Origin: Bacteroidota bacterium
GTDB taxonomy: Bacteria; Bacteroidota; Bacteroidia; Bacteroidales; F082
DNA: 39,433 nt
Direction: 5' to 3'
NCBI GenBank assembly: GCA_023396415.1
Contig: JAEWWJ010000041.1
Span: 1 to 39,433, forward strand
The position numbers and the translations under genes were made by a program. This document shows positions 30,821 through 38,990 of this stretch, in pieces (position 1 is the first letter of the stretch; the number at the start of each line of letters is the position of its first letter). The notes beneath the pieces were generated by a model. It was not told where the DNA came from, made no database searches, and was given only the letters and a program-made list of their open reading frames with translations.

Positions 30821-31372
30821 CTACTTCACCCTACCCGGATTTTGTGCAATAAAACTCTTCCAACCCGTAATACTTCCCTCACTGACAGGCAGTTTGCTTT
30901 GAAAAAAATGACAAACGGCAGCAGCAACGCCATCGGTGGCATCTAAGTAATCGGGCTGGGTTTCGTACTTCAAAAGGATTTGCAGCATGGCCGCCACCTG
31001 CTCTTTGGAGGCACTTCCGTTGCCGGTTACCGATTGTTTGATCTTTTTGGGTGAGTATTCAAAAATCGGTACGTCACAATTGAGGGCTGCCGCAATGGCC
31101 ACTCCTTGTGCACGCCCCAACTTGAGCATAGATTGCACGTTTTTTCCAAAAAAGGGCGCTTCAACAGCCAACTCATCAGGATGGTATTCACGAATCAACT
31201 CGGTAGTCCGTTCAAAAATCTTGCGCAACTTCAGCGGCTGATTGGTGTATTTGTGCAGTTTCAACACTCCCATCACCACCAACTCAATCTGTTGTCCCTT
31301 TTGCATGATTATCCCATAACCCATAACGGTAGTTCCGGGGTCAATGCCTAAAATAATACGTTCTGTTTTCAA
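30821..31372 (-). CDS. ruvC: Crossover junction endodeoxyribonuclease RuvC
   Basis: Resolves Holliday junctions with RuvAB. The 183-residue protein has the RNase H-like catalytic acids: Asp11 in LGIDPGTTVMGYG, Glu in ELAVEAPFFGKN and the C-terminal Asp in LDATDGVAAAVCH. It also has SPKKIKQSVTGNGSASKEQV. It starts with TTG at 31372, and no ATG precedes the catalytic Asp. The start is only 20 bases from that of the divergent YbhN-type gene, so the promoters must overlap coding DNA. Confidence 0.96.
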   Translation of the reverse strand: MKTERIILGIDPGTTVMGYGIIMQKGQQIELVVMGVLKLHKYTNQPLKLRKIFERTTELIREYHPDELAVEAPFFGKNVQSMLKLGRAQGVAIAAALNCDVPIFEYSPKKIKQSVTGNGSASKEQVAAMLQILLKYETQPDYLDATDGVAAAVCHFFQSKLPVSEGSITGWKSFIAQNPGRVK

Positions 31373-31392
31373 AAATTTCCGTTCTTAGCTTG

Positions 31393-32418
31393 ATGAAAAC
31401 AAAAGTAGGAAAATTCGCCAACTTAGGACTAAAGACTGCCATCGTGGTCTTTACTTTTGCTTTTGTTTACAAACAAATCCTCGAAAGACACGACCTTGAC
31501 CAATGGCTCCACCTCTGGAAAGGTATGATGGCACAGCCGCTAACACAAATGTTGTTGGTTTTTAATTTGATGCTGTTGGCAACCAATATTTTGATCGAAA
31601 GTTTCAAATGGCAGTTTCTGATCGGTAAGTTAGAACAAATTAAACTTCACCAGGCCATCGTGGCTGTTTTTACCGGCCTCTCGGTGAGTATGTTCCTACC
31701 CAACCGCGTGGGCGATTACCTCAGCCGCGTGTTTGTACTGAAAAAAGCCAGTCACCTGAAAGGAATCTTAGCTACCCTAATTGGCAGTTTGGCACAAATC
31801 ATAGTTACTTTTTTAGCCGGTATCATCGGATTTCTCGTGGTTTTTCCAACGCTATACCCGCTTAATTCCCTCAATATGTGGCTCCTATTTTTGGGGTTGG
31901 TGGTGGCTGCCATACTGTTCGGCACCATGCTGCTGTTGATGTACTTTAATGTAGGATTACTGAAATGGATTGTTTCGCCCCTCGCGAAAAAACGAAAGGA
32001 TAAATTGCTGGAATACCTAGAAGTCTTTTCCTGGTATTCTTCCACCGATCTTATTAAGGTGTTACTGTACAGCTTGTTGCGTTATGGCATTTATTCGTCG
32101 CAGTTTTACCTCATGCTACGCACTTTTGATCTCAACATCTCCTACCCCCAAGCCATGGCCCTCATCGCCATCGTTTATTTAATGATCACCATCATTCCTA
32201 CCATCGCCATTGCAGAATTGGGAGTAAGGGGATCGGTTTCCATTGCTGTTTTTAGCATTTATCTCGAAAAAATAGGAGCCCTAACACCCGAAGCCCCAAT
32301 AGCTGTTTTGGCGGCCAGTTCTGCTATTTGGCTGCTGAATTTGGCCTTTCCTGCCGTTGTGGGTGCTGTGTTAAGTTACCGATTAAAATTTTTTAGAAAG
32401 GGTCTCGATGATGTTTGA
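31393..32418 (+). CDS. YbhN/UPF0104-type flippase-like membrane protein
   Basis: A 341-residue integral membrane protein with about eight helices, of the lysylphosphatidylglycerol synthase membrane-domain family. It has the conserved region FTGLSVSMFLPNRVGDYLSR near the N-terminal third (in part) and PTIAIAELGVRGS later. The family lacks the catalytic domain of MprF and is thought to move lipids across the membrane. It overlaps the next gene, a membrane glycosyltransferase, by 11 bases, which supports a joint role in making or moving a glycolipid. The ATG at 31393 is used. A TTG directly before it is also possible. Confidence 0.87.
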   Translation: MKTKVGKFANLGLKTAIVVFTFAFVYKQILERHDLDQWLHLWKGMMAQPLTQMLLVFNLMLLATNILIESFKWQFLIGKLEQIKLHQAIVAVFTGLSVSMFLPNRVGDYLSRVFVLKKASHLKGILATLIGSLAQIIVTFLAGIIGFLVVFPTLYPLNSLNMWLLFLGLVVAAILFGTMLLLMYFNVGLLKWIVSPLAKKRKDKLLEYLEVFSWYSSTDLIKVLLYSLLRYGIYSSQFYLMLRTFDLNISYPQAMALIAIVYLMITIIPTIAIAELGVRGSVSIAVFSIYLEKIGALTPEAPIAVLAASSAIWLLNLAFPAVVGAVLSYRLKFFRKGLDDV

Positions 32419-33568
32419 TTCCATGATTTTAGTCATGCGCTTGGTCGAAATCATTGCGCTGCTGTATCTGCTTTTGGTGGCGGCTTACACCTATGGCTGG
32501 ATGCGATTACGTCAACAATCCATACAAGTAGTTAAGCATCAATTACCTATCACTATTGTAGTGGCGTTGCGCAACGAGGCCGAAAACATTAAAAACTTAG
32601 TAAAACATTTGGCCGCTCAAAACTATACGCCCGAGGCGATGGAAATACTGCTGATTGATGATCACTCGGAAGATGAAAGCTATCAGCTTTTATGTGAAAG
32701 TGTTTTGCACTATCCACAACTTGATTTTCAATGTATTAAAGCTGAAAAGCAAGGCAAAAAACATGCGCTGCAACAAGCATTTGCAGAAGCAAAGGGAAAA
32801 TTGATTTTGGTAACCGACGCCGACTGCAAACCTCATCCGCTGTGGGCTTCTACTATGGTTTCAACTTACCTTCAGCTCGGGGCTAAAATTTTACTCGGAC
32901 CGGTGATGATTGAAGGTAACCGAAATCTGTTCAATCAATTACAATCGCTCGAATGGCTTAGTTTGATGGGTTCAACGGCCGGAGCGGCTGCAATCGGTTG
33001 GCCCAATATGGCCAATGGTGCCAATATGGCTTTTGAAAGAAAAGCGGCTTTGCAGGTGCAACATATACGCAAAGATGTGTCCATCAGCTCAGGCGATGAT
33101 GTGTTTTTGATGCTGGCCGTCGCCAAACATTTTGGCCGTAAAGCCGTTCGTTTTGTGGCAGTTCCTTCGGCCATCGTAAGCACTAAAGCAGTTCCTGATC
33201 TTAAAAGTTTTTTCCGTCAAAGGATGCGGTGGACCTCAAAAAGCAAGCATTATAGGAGTCTTTCCATCATACTACCTGCTTTGATCGTATTCATTTTCAA
33301 TGCACTATGGGTGATTATGTTTTTGTCTTCATTGTTTTTTCCGTGGATGTTGTTGGTCAGTTTGCTGTTTCTGGGCCTAAAAGCCCTAGTGGATTTTCCG
33401 TTGCTGCTATCAGTCAGCCAATTCATGCGGCAGCGCAAGCTCATGCGGTATTTTCTGCCGCTAACGTTCATCTATCCTTTTTATGTGGTTGCAGTAGCTA
33501 TGGCCGGGCTATTCAGCACAACAACCTGGAAGGGGAGGGCGGTAACAAAAAATGACGCTTCGGCTTGA
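32408..33568 (+). CDS. Membrane glycosyltransferase family 2
   Basis: A 386-residue enzyme with an N-terminal membrane helix (about 5-28), a GT2 catalytic domain (about 45-280) and C-terminal helices (about 290-380). It shows IVVALRNEAENI, LLIDDHSEDES, the metal-binding TDADCKP, an acidic GDDVF and the QRMRW motif of processive GT2 enzymes. It transfers a sugar from an NDP-sugar to a lipid or polymer. The acceptor is unknown. It overlaps the YbhN-like gene, so the two are probably translated together. Confidence 0.9.
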   Translation: MMFDSMILVMRLVEIIALLYLLLVAAYTYGWMRLRQQSIQVVKHQLPITIVVALRNEAENIKNLVKHLAAQNYTPEAMEILLIDDHSEDESYQLLCESVLHYPQLDFQCIKAEKQGKKHALQQAFAEAKGKLILVTDADCKPHPLWASTMVSTYLQLGAKILLGPVMIEGNRNLFNQLQSLEWLSLMGSTAGAAAIGWPNMANGANMAFERKAALQVQHIRKDVSISSGDDVFLMLAVAKHFGRKAVRFVAVPSAIVSTKAVPDLKSFFRQRMRWTSKSKHYRSLSIILPALIVFIFNALWVIMFLSSLFFPWMLLVSLLFLGLKALVDFPLLLSVSQFMRQRKLMRYFLPLTFIYPFYVVAVAMAGLFSTTTWKGRAVTKNDASA

Positions 33569-33657
33569 AAGTTTTTAATTGTCGCTAGCCTCCCAATGCG
33601 GAAAGAAAGAGGTATTTTTGTCCTCAAATAATACTGTCCGGCAATGGACAACTGCCT

Positions 33658-34668
33658 ATGAGTGAACAAATCATACAAATTGAAAATATCAGTCCTCTCG
33701 ATCTATTCGGACCTTCCGATGTCCATCTCGAATACATCAAAACTTTATTTCCTAAAATCAAAATCATTGCGCGGGGCAACCTACTCAAAGTGATTGGCGA
33801 CATTGAAGAGTTGGGTTACTTTACCTCTCGATTCGAATTGGTGATGCTACATTTAGAACGTTTTGGAAAAATAAATGACAAAATAATTGACCAAATCATG
33901 ATTGGAGAGGGCGACGAAAGCAGCGTGAATGCCATCACCGATAAAGAAATTTTGGTGCACGGGAAAGGAGGGCTCCAAATCAAAGCCATTACCGCCAACC
34001 AAAAGAAAATGGTTTCGGGTATTGCTGACAATGATATGTTTTTTGCCATCGGTCCGGCTGGAACAGGAAAAACCTATACTGCTGTCGCTCTTGCTGTTAA
34101 AGCCCTCAAAAATAAGGAGGTACGACGTATCATTCTCACACGACCGGCAGTGGAAGCCGGCGAGAATTTGGGTTTTTTGCCCGGCGACATGAAAGAAAAA
34201 CTCGACCCCTACATGCAGCCGCTCTATGATGCTTTGCGTGATATGCTGCCTACGCAAAAATTGCTTGCTTTTCTCGAAGACGGAACCATCGAAATTGCAC
34301 CGCTCGCTTTCATGCGCGGTCGAACCCTCGATCATGCTTTCGTTATTCTCGACGAAGCCCAAAATGCCACCCGCAGTCAGCTCAAAATGTTCCTCACCCG
34401 TATGGGAAAATCAAGTAAATTCATCATCAACGGCGATATTACCCAAATTGATCTTCCGTATAAACAGCCTTCAGGTCTTATACAAGCAATGGATATTCTG
34501 CAAGATGTGAAAGGAATCGGATTTGTTTTTCTGGATGAAAAAGATGTGGTGCGTCACAAACTTGTTACACGCATCATTAAAGCTTATGCCCAAACCGAAA
34601 AACAAATCGAAGAGCGCATAGCCAAACCACAACCCATTTCTTCTGAACCCTCAATAGAAACTGCATGA
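33658..34668 (+). CDS. phoH: PhoH-family ATPase
   Basis: A 336-residue cytoplasmic protein with a small N-terminal KH-like region (about 1-110), Walker A IGPAGTGKTYTAVALA near residue 135, and Walker B HAFVILDEAQNATRSQL. RPAVEAGENLGFLPGDMKEK is typical of PhoH. The family is linked to RNA metabolism in bacteria. The 3' end overlaps purC by 4 bases (ATGA), a common pair in Bacteroidota. TATTTTTG at 33613 is a weak promoter candidate. Confidence 0.95.
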   Translation: MSEQIIQIENISPLDLFGPSDVHLEYIKTLFPKIKIIARGNLLKVIGDIEELGYFTSRFELVMLHLERFGKINDKIIDQIMIGEGDESSVNAITDKEILVHGKGGLQIKAITANQKKMVSGIADNDMFFAIGPAGTGKTYTAVALAVKALKNKEVRRIILTRPAVEAGENLGFLPGDMKEKLDPYMQPLYDALRDMLPTQKLLAFLEDGTIEIAPLAFMRGRTLDHAFVILDEAQNATRSQLKMFLTRMGKSSKFIINGDITQIDLPYKQPSGLIQAMDILQDVKGIGFVFLDEKDVVRHKLVTRIIKAYAQTEKQIEERIAKPQPISSEPSIETA

Positions 34669-35624
34669 AAACATCAGCCTTAGTTGCAACCAATTTTTCT
34701 TTTCCACAACAAAAATCATTCTACAAAGGAAAGGTGCGCGACGTGTATAACATTGCCGATAGCTTATTGGTGATGGTGGCTACCGATCGCATTTCAGCTT
34801 TTGATGTGGTACTTCCAAAAGGAATACCTTATAAAGGTCAGGTGCTCAACCAGATAGCTTCCTACTTTTTAGATGCTACAGCTGATATTGTTCCCAATTG
34901 GAAAATGGATAGCCCCGATCCGGTGGTAACCATTGGAAAACTGTGTAAGCCTTTTGCCGTGGAAATGGTCATTCGCGCTTACCTTAGCGGAAGTGCATGG
35001 CGCAGCTATAAAAAAGGCCAAAGAAGCATTTGCGGTGTGCCGGTTCCCGACAATATGCGCGAGCATCAACGTTTTGCACAACCCATCATCACCCCGAGCA
35101 CCAAAGCCGATGAGGGCCATGACGAAGACATCTCCAAAGAGGACATCATTAAAAAAGGTCTGATGACCGAGAAAGAATACGCCACAGTTGAAAAATATAC
35201 CTACAACCTTTTCCAAAGAGGAACAGAAATGGCTGCCAAACAAGGCCTTTTACTGGTGGACACAAAATACGAATTTGGCAAAATTGGAGATACCATTTAT
35301 CTGATTGACGAAATTCATACACCCGACAGCTCTCGCTATTTCATGGCCGATGAATATGAAGTGCGCTTTGCCAACAACGAAATCCAAAAACAATTGTCGA
35401 AAGAATTTGTCCGCGAATGGCTCATGGAAAATGGATTTCAGGGGCAACACGGACAGCAAATTCCTGAAATGACCGACAACTTTGTGCAGAGTGTCTCCGA
35501 AAGGTATATCGAACTTTTTGAGATGGTTACAGGCAACAAGTTTGTGAAATCTACCGAAACTGATATCCACAAACGCATCGAAATCAACATCTTGAACTTT
35601 CTCAACACCCAAGGAATCGTTTAG
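34665..35624 (+). CDS. purC: Phosphoribosylaminoimidazole-succinocarboxamide synthase
   Basis: Joins aspartate to CAIR with ATP to form SAICAR in purine synthesis. The 319-residue enzyme is of the longer type and shows the N-terminal YKGKVRDVYNI, ATDRISAFDVVLP, the GSAWRSYKKGQ loop, IITPSTKADEGHDEDIS and LVDTKYEFG, with YLIDEIHTPDSSRY. The start overlaps the phoH stop by 4 bases. A strong hairpin terminator follows. Confidence 0.97.
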   Translation: MKTSALVATNFSFPQQKSFYKGKVRDVYNIADSLLVMVATDRISAFDVVLPKGIPYKGQVLNQIASYFLDATADIVPNWKMDSPDPVVTIGKLCKPFAVEMVIRAYLSGSAWRSYKKGQRSICGVPVPDNMREHQRFAQPIITPSTKADEGHDEDISKEDIIKKGLMTEKEYATVEKYTYNLFQRGTEMAAKQGLLLVDTKYEFGKIGDTIYLIDEIHTPDSSRYFMADEYEVRFANNEIQKQLSKEFVREWLMENGFQGQHGQQIPEMTDNFVQSVSERYIELFEMVTGNKFVKSTETDIHKRIEINILNFLNTQGIV

Positions 35625-35657
35625 ACAACCGCCTTCTATACATTGAAACGCTTCATC

Positions 35658-35687
35658 AGCCGAACACCTCATGCTGTTCGGCTTTTT
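35658..35687 (+). terminator. Terminator after purC
   Basis: AGCCGAACA and TGTTCGGCT form a 9-bp stem with an 8-base loop, followed by TTTT, 34 bases after the stop codon. Confidence 0.85.
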
Positions 35688-35865
35688 GACTGTTCGAGAG
35701 CGTACAAAACTGTGCGCTTAACGAACAGATAAATCCATCCGAAAAAATTTCATCCTTTCAATTTTGGAGTGTAATTGAATATATATCAGTGTTTTATATT
35801 TTTTGGCATAGCTTTCGTAATGTCATAAGAAAACGATAAAAGTTCAAAACATAAAAAACACAACA

Positions 35866-36240
35866 ATGAAAGCAAAATTTTTCCTTCTCACCCTCACTGC
35901 CATACTGATGATGGCAATTCCTTCTCAGGCCAACAATCTTGAAATGAAAGATGAAGCCTATATCCCTGATATTCCTTTCAATACCACCGAAATTTTTCAT
36001 AAATTCCTGGCCTCCGATACCAACAGCATCTTTTTGCATCAAGCCGAGGAGGCGTATGTGGACGATATCCCTTTCGATACCCGAAAAATCGCCTGTGAAT
36101 ACCATTGCCAAAAAGCCATGCAAATCAGCTTTAAAATGCAGGATGAAGCTGAAGTGAAAGACATCCCCTTCGATACGCAAACCATCGCCAGTGCTTACTT
36201 ACAGAAACAAGATAACAATGCGTTGCTCGGAAATCAATAA
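35866..36240 (+). CDS. Small secreted protein with three DIPF(D/N)T repeats
   Basis: A 124-residue protein of unknown function. A signal peptide (about 1-24, ending PSQA) is followed by three repeats: DEAYIPDIPFNTTEIF, EEAYVDDIPFDTRKIA and DEAEVKDIPFDTQTIA. Each is an acidic EAxVxDIPF(D/N)T core plus a short helical tail, about 40 residues apart. The repeats may bind metal or protein partners in the periplasm or outside the cell. This is inference. The gene stands alone between two terminators, so it has its own transcript. I know of no functional assignment. Confidence 0.8.
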   Translation: MKAKFFLLTLTAILMMAIPSQANNLEMKDEAYIPDIPFNTTEIFHKFLASDTNSIFLHQAEEAYVDDIPFDTRKIACEYHCQKAMQISFKMQDEAEVKDIPFDTQTIASAYLQKQDNNALLGNQ

Positions 36241-36274
36241 TGAAATCCCTTTTCTTCAACATATATTTGCTTCT

Positions 36275-36302
36275 AAAACCGGCCTTAGGGCCGGTTTTTT
36301 TG
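36275..36302 (+). terminator. Terminator after the repeat-protein gene
   Basis: AAACCGGCC-TTAG-GGCCGGTTT is a 9-bp, GC-rich hairpin followed by a run of T, 35 bases after the stop codon. Confidence 0.92.
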
Positions 36303-36325
36303 TAATTTTGAAAGCAAATAAACTG

Positions 36326-36703
36326 ATGATGCACCTGATTCACCTCAACGACTGTGAGCCCTTTTATGCCGGCGACAACACCTGGCTGCGCGAAATTCTA
36401 CATCCCGATAAAGCACCTTTGAACTTACGATACAGTTTAGCTCATGCTGTTGTAAAAGCTGGTTTGACTTCGTTTTTACATCGCCTAAAAACCTCTGAGG
36501 TTTATTATATCCTTCAAGGCGAGGGTCTTATGCAAATTGAAAATGAACAACAAGTGGTTGGTCCGGGTCATACCATTTATATTCCGCCGAACGCCAAACA
36601 ATGTATCACCAACACCGGAACCGAAGATCTGGTGTTTTTGTGTATTGTTGATCCGGCATGGAGGGTGGAGGATGAAATCATTCTCGAACAAGAAAAAAAG
36701 TAA
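36326..36703 (+). CDS. Cupin-domain protein
   Basis: A 125-residue single-domain cupin. Conserved parts are HRLKTSEVYYILQGEG, where the metal-binding motif is shortened to one His plus Glu, the second strand motif GPGHTIYIPPNAKQCI, and VFLCIVDPAW at the end. Small cupins act as sugar-phosphate isomerases, metal-binding enzymes or ligand-binding proteins. The function here is unknown. The ATG at 36326 (or 36329) is chosen because the longer frame runs through the upstream terminator. Confidence 0.88.
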   Translation: MMHLIHLNDCEPFYAGDNTWLREILHPDKAPLNLRYSLAHAVVKAGLTSFLHRLKTSEVYYILQGEGLMQIENEQQVVGPGHTIYIPPNAKQCITNTGTEDLVFLCIVDPAWRVEDEIILEQEKK

Positions 36704-36713
36704 GATTTTTGGC

Positions 36714-37622
36714 TTAATGGGTATCTAAAGCTTTGAGCAGATTTTGTAAAGCTTCTACCTTTTCGGTGTTTGAAATCTTTTGGTAAGTTTCAATCAATCC
36801 GTTGATCATCCGTTGGATAATGGTCAAATTGGAAGCCGGACAAAAAAAGCTCTCACGCACATCTAACCTCAACTGCTTGATATAAAGGTCTATCTCATTG
36901 CGGGTGAACACCGCTCCTTTATTAAAAGGATTCATGTAAAAAAGTACTTGCTCTTGGCAAATGGACGCAACTTCGCCAGTTTCATTTTTGCTGTTTTGGT
37001 GCTCTTCATCCATGTATGCCAACACAAAATGACGCGGTAGATCAACACCGTAAATGGGTATTTTTAGGCTTCGAGCTACCAAAACATACAACATTCCCAA
37101 CGAAAGGGGGTTTCCTTTGCGGGTATCCAAAAGTGGCTTCAGATAAAAATTTTCAGGCGAAAAAATGTTTGTGGTATTTCCACCAAACTTATTAATGTCG
37201 TATATCACATGGTTGATCACCTTCACTTTTTCCAAAGGTGTCAAATTCGGATTGAGCTCCAACCAAACCTCTTGAATGATACTTCCCACCTGATTGGTGA
37301 TGGTGTGAATGTCAAGATCGGGATATTGAAAACGGGTTACAATTAAAAAGCCGCGAAGCAAATCTTCGTAACCAAACTTGGCCCAATTGCTCAATTCCTG
37401 ATACAGTTGCTGCTGCTGTAACTCGTAAATTATGGCAATCAGCCGCTGCTGAACCAGATCGTCGAAGGTACTTTCCCATGCTTTTTCGAGCACTGGAATG
37501 ATGGGCGAACCATAATCAAAAATACGATTGCGCACTTGTGCATAAAGCTGTTCATTGGGCTCATCCACAAGGCTAATCAATGCTAAAAGTTCTTTTTCTT
37601 GTTTCATGACAATGCCTTTCAT
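36714..37622 (-). CDS. SirB1-like protein (inactive transglutaminase fold plus TPR)
   Basis: A 302-residue protein of the SirB1/YchA type. A helical N-terminus (about 1-95) is followed by a Transglut_core2 domain (about 100-230). The visible family motifs are NHVIYDINKFGGNT, KGNPLSLGMLYVLVAR and IYGVDLPRHFVLAY. A short TPR-like C-terminus (about 255-300) follows. The catalytic Cys of true transglutaminases is replaced by Ser-Leu in GNPLSLG, so it is probably not a protease. The role is unknown. A second ATG at 37607 could also be the start. It converges with the cupin gene. Confidence 0.87.
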   Translation of the reverse strand: MKGIVMKQEKELLALISLVDEPNEQLYAQVRNRIFDYGSPIIPVLEKAWESTFDDLVQQRLIAIIYELQQQQLYQELSNWAKFGYEDLLRGFLIVTRFQYPDLDIHTITNQVGSIIQEVWLELNPNLTPLEKVKVINHVIYDINKFGGNTTNIFSPENFYLKPLLDTRKGNPLSLGMLYVLVARSLKIPIYGVDLPRHFVLAYMDEEHQNSKNETGEVASICQEQVLFYMNPFNKGAVFTRNEIDLYIKQLRLDVRESFFCPASNLTIIQRMINGLIETYQKISNTEKVEALQNLLKALDTH

Positions 37623-37767
37623 CCTTCAAAAACCATCAAAAAACTTGCCGCGTTTGTTTTCGATGATTTAGATATATCTTTCTGCATACTAAACAAAAAT
37701 AAGCCCTTTTGGTTTAATAACGCTGCGAAAAACGACCTCATCTTGTCAAAAAATGATTTCAAGCCAT

Positions 37768-37775
37768 TACCTTTG
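37768..37775 (+). promoter_or_regulatory. -7 promoter element of the NUDIX gene
   Basis: TACCTTTG ends 4 bases before the ATG at 37780, which predicts an almost leaderless mRNA and argues against the upstream ATG at 37753. The -33 match (CTTG at 37742-37745) is weaker. Confidence 0.55.
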
Positions 37776-37779
37776 TGCT

Positions 37780-38232
37780 ATGACAACTTACTGTTATCCT
37801 TACCCACGCCCTGCCGTAACGGTTGATTGTGCTGTTTTTTATCGCGATGAAACAGCTCTTCAATTGCTGTTGATTGAAAGAAAAAATCCTCCTTTTGAAG
37901 GTTTTTGGTCGTTTCCGGGCGGATTTGTTGACATGAATGAAGATTTACAAGCTGCAGCCCTCCGCGAATTAGAGGAGGAAACCGCCATCAGAGGAATAAA
38001 ACTGGAACAATTTAGAGCTTATGGCGATCCAAAAAGAGACCCGCGCCACAGAACAATCACCATTGTTTTTGTCGCCCTTTTGAAAAATAAACCCTCTCCA
38101 AAAGCTGGCGATGATGCTGCTAACGCGCAATGGTTCAGTATGAAACAACTTCCTGATTTAGCCTTCGACCATTCATCCATTCTTATTGACATCATCGAAA
38201 ATAAAAGGGATTTCCTTCAATTCAAAAAATAA
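37780..38232 (+). CDS. NUDIX hydrolase
   Basis: A 150-residue hydrolase of nucleoside diphosphates linked to another group. The Nudix box reads GGFVDMNEDLQAAALREL followed by EEET, with the catalytic glutamates in REL-EEE. The N-terminus YPRPAVTVDCAVFY is typical of a common Bacteroidota subgroup. LLIERKNPPFEGFWSFPGG precedes the box. The substrate cannot be predicted. The ATG at 37780 is chosen from homology of that N-terminus and the position of the -7 element. Confidence 0.93.
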   Translation: MTTYCYPYPRPAVTVDCAVFYRDETALQLLLIERKNPPFEGFWSFPGGFVDMNEDLQAAALRELEEETAIRGIKLEQFRAYGDPKRDPRHRTITIVFVALLKNKPSPKAGDDAANAQWFSMKQLPDLAFDHSSILIDIIENKRDFLQFKK

Positions 38233-38257
38233 TCACAACGGTTTTAACTTCAGATTT

Positions 38258-38974
38258 ATGTGTGGACGGTTTCAACTTTCAGTAAAAGGAAAAGAAATTT
38301 CTGAACGTTTCAATGTTGAAGTGCACAACGAAATCCATCGTCCGGATACCGGTGCTGCCCAATCGTTGGTGCGCTACAATTGTGCACCTATGCAATGGCT
38401 ACCGATCATAAGCAATGCTGCGCCTCATAAGCTATCGCCTGCGCGATGGGGTTTAGTTCCTTTTTGGGCCAAAGATGCCACACAAGCTGCAAAAATGATC
38501 AATGCGCGCTCAGAAACAGTAGTGCAGAAATCAGCGTTTAAAAACGCTTTTCTCAACCGACGGTGCCTCGTCCCGGCCAACGGTTTTTACGAATGGAAAA
38601 AGACCGCCGACAAACCCGCCTACCGATTTTTTTTGAAAGAGGAAGGCCTTTTTGCTATGGCAGGTTTATGGGATGAATGGACCGACAAACAAGGAAATGC
38701 AATTCAATCTTTTACCATTCTCACCACCACTGCCAATGCGCTCGTGCAGGTTGTACACGAAAGAATGCCGGTGATTTTATCGCTTGAAGACGAAGATAAA
38801 TGGCTCAATTCCAGTCATCCAGATGAATTACAATCGCTTTTAAAACCCTATCATTCAGAGGCTATGGATGCCTACCGTGTTTCATCATTGGTCAATAGCA
38901 TTGCCAACGACAACCCACTATTGGTAAAGCCCTATCATCCGGCTCCTGATCTTTTCAGCGCATTGGAGGAATGA
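38258..38974 (+). CDS. SRAP-family protein (YedK/HMCES type, abasic-site DNA crosslinker)
   Basis: A 238-residue protein of the SOS response-associated peptidase family. The catalytic Cys2 (MCGRFQL) must follow removal of Met1, which fixes the start at 38258. Other active-site residues are Asn82 in NARSE, Glu112 in GFYEWKK and His167 in VHERMPVIL. The family forms a covalent link between Cys2 and abasic sites in single-stranded DNA, protecting them during replication. It starts 25 bases after the NUDIX gene and may share its transcript. Confidence 0.95.
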   Translation: MCGRFQLSVKGKEISERFNVEVHNEIHRPDTGAAQSLVRYNCAPMQWLPIISNAAPHKLSPARWGLVPFWAKDATQAAKMINARSETVVQKSAFKNAFLNRRCLVPANGFYEWKKTADKPAYRFFLKEEGLFAMAGLWDEWTDKQGNAIQSFTILTTTANALVQVVHERMPVILSLEDEDKWLNSSHPDELQSLLKPYHSEAMDAYRVSSLVNSIANDNPLLVKPYHPAPDLFSALEE

Positions 38975-38990
38975 ACAAAAAAGAAGAGTA

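Noticed and set aside
36191..36325. Longer N-terminus for the cupin protein
   Set aside because: It overlaps the preceding gene's end and the terminator; the added residues are not cupin-like.
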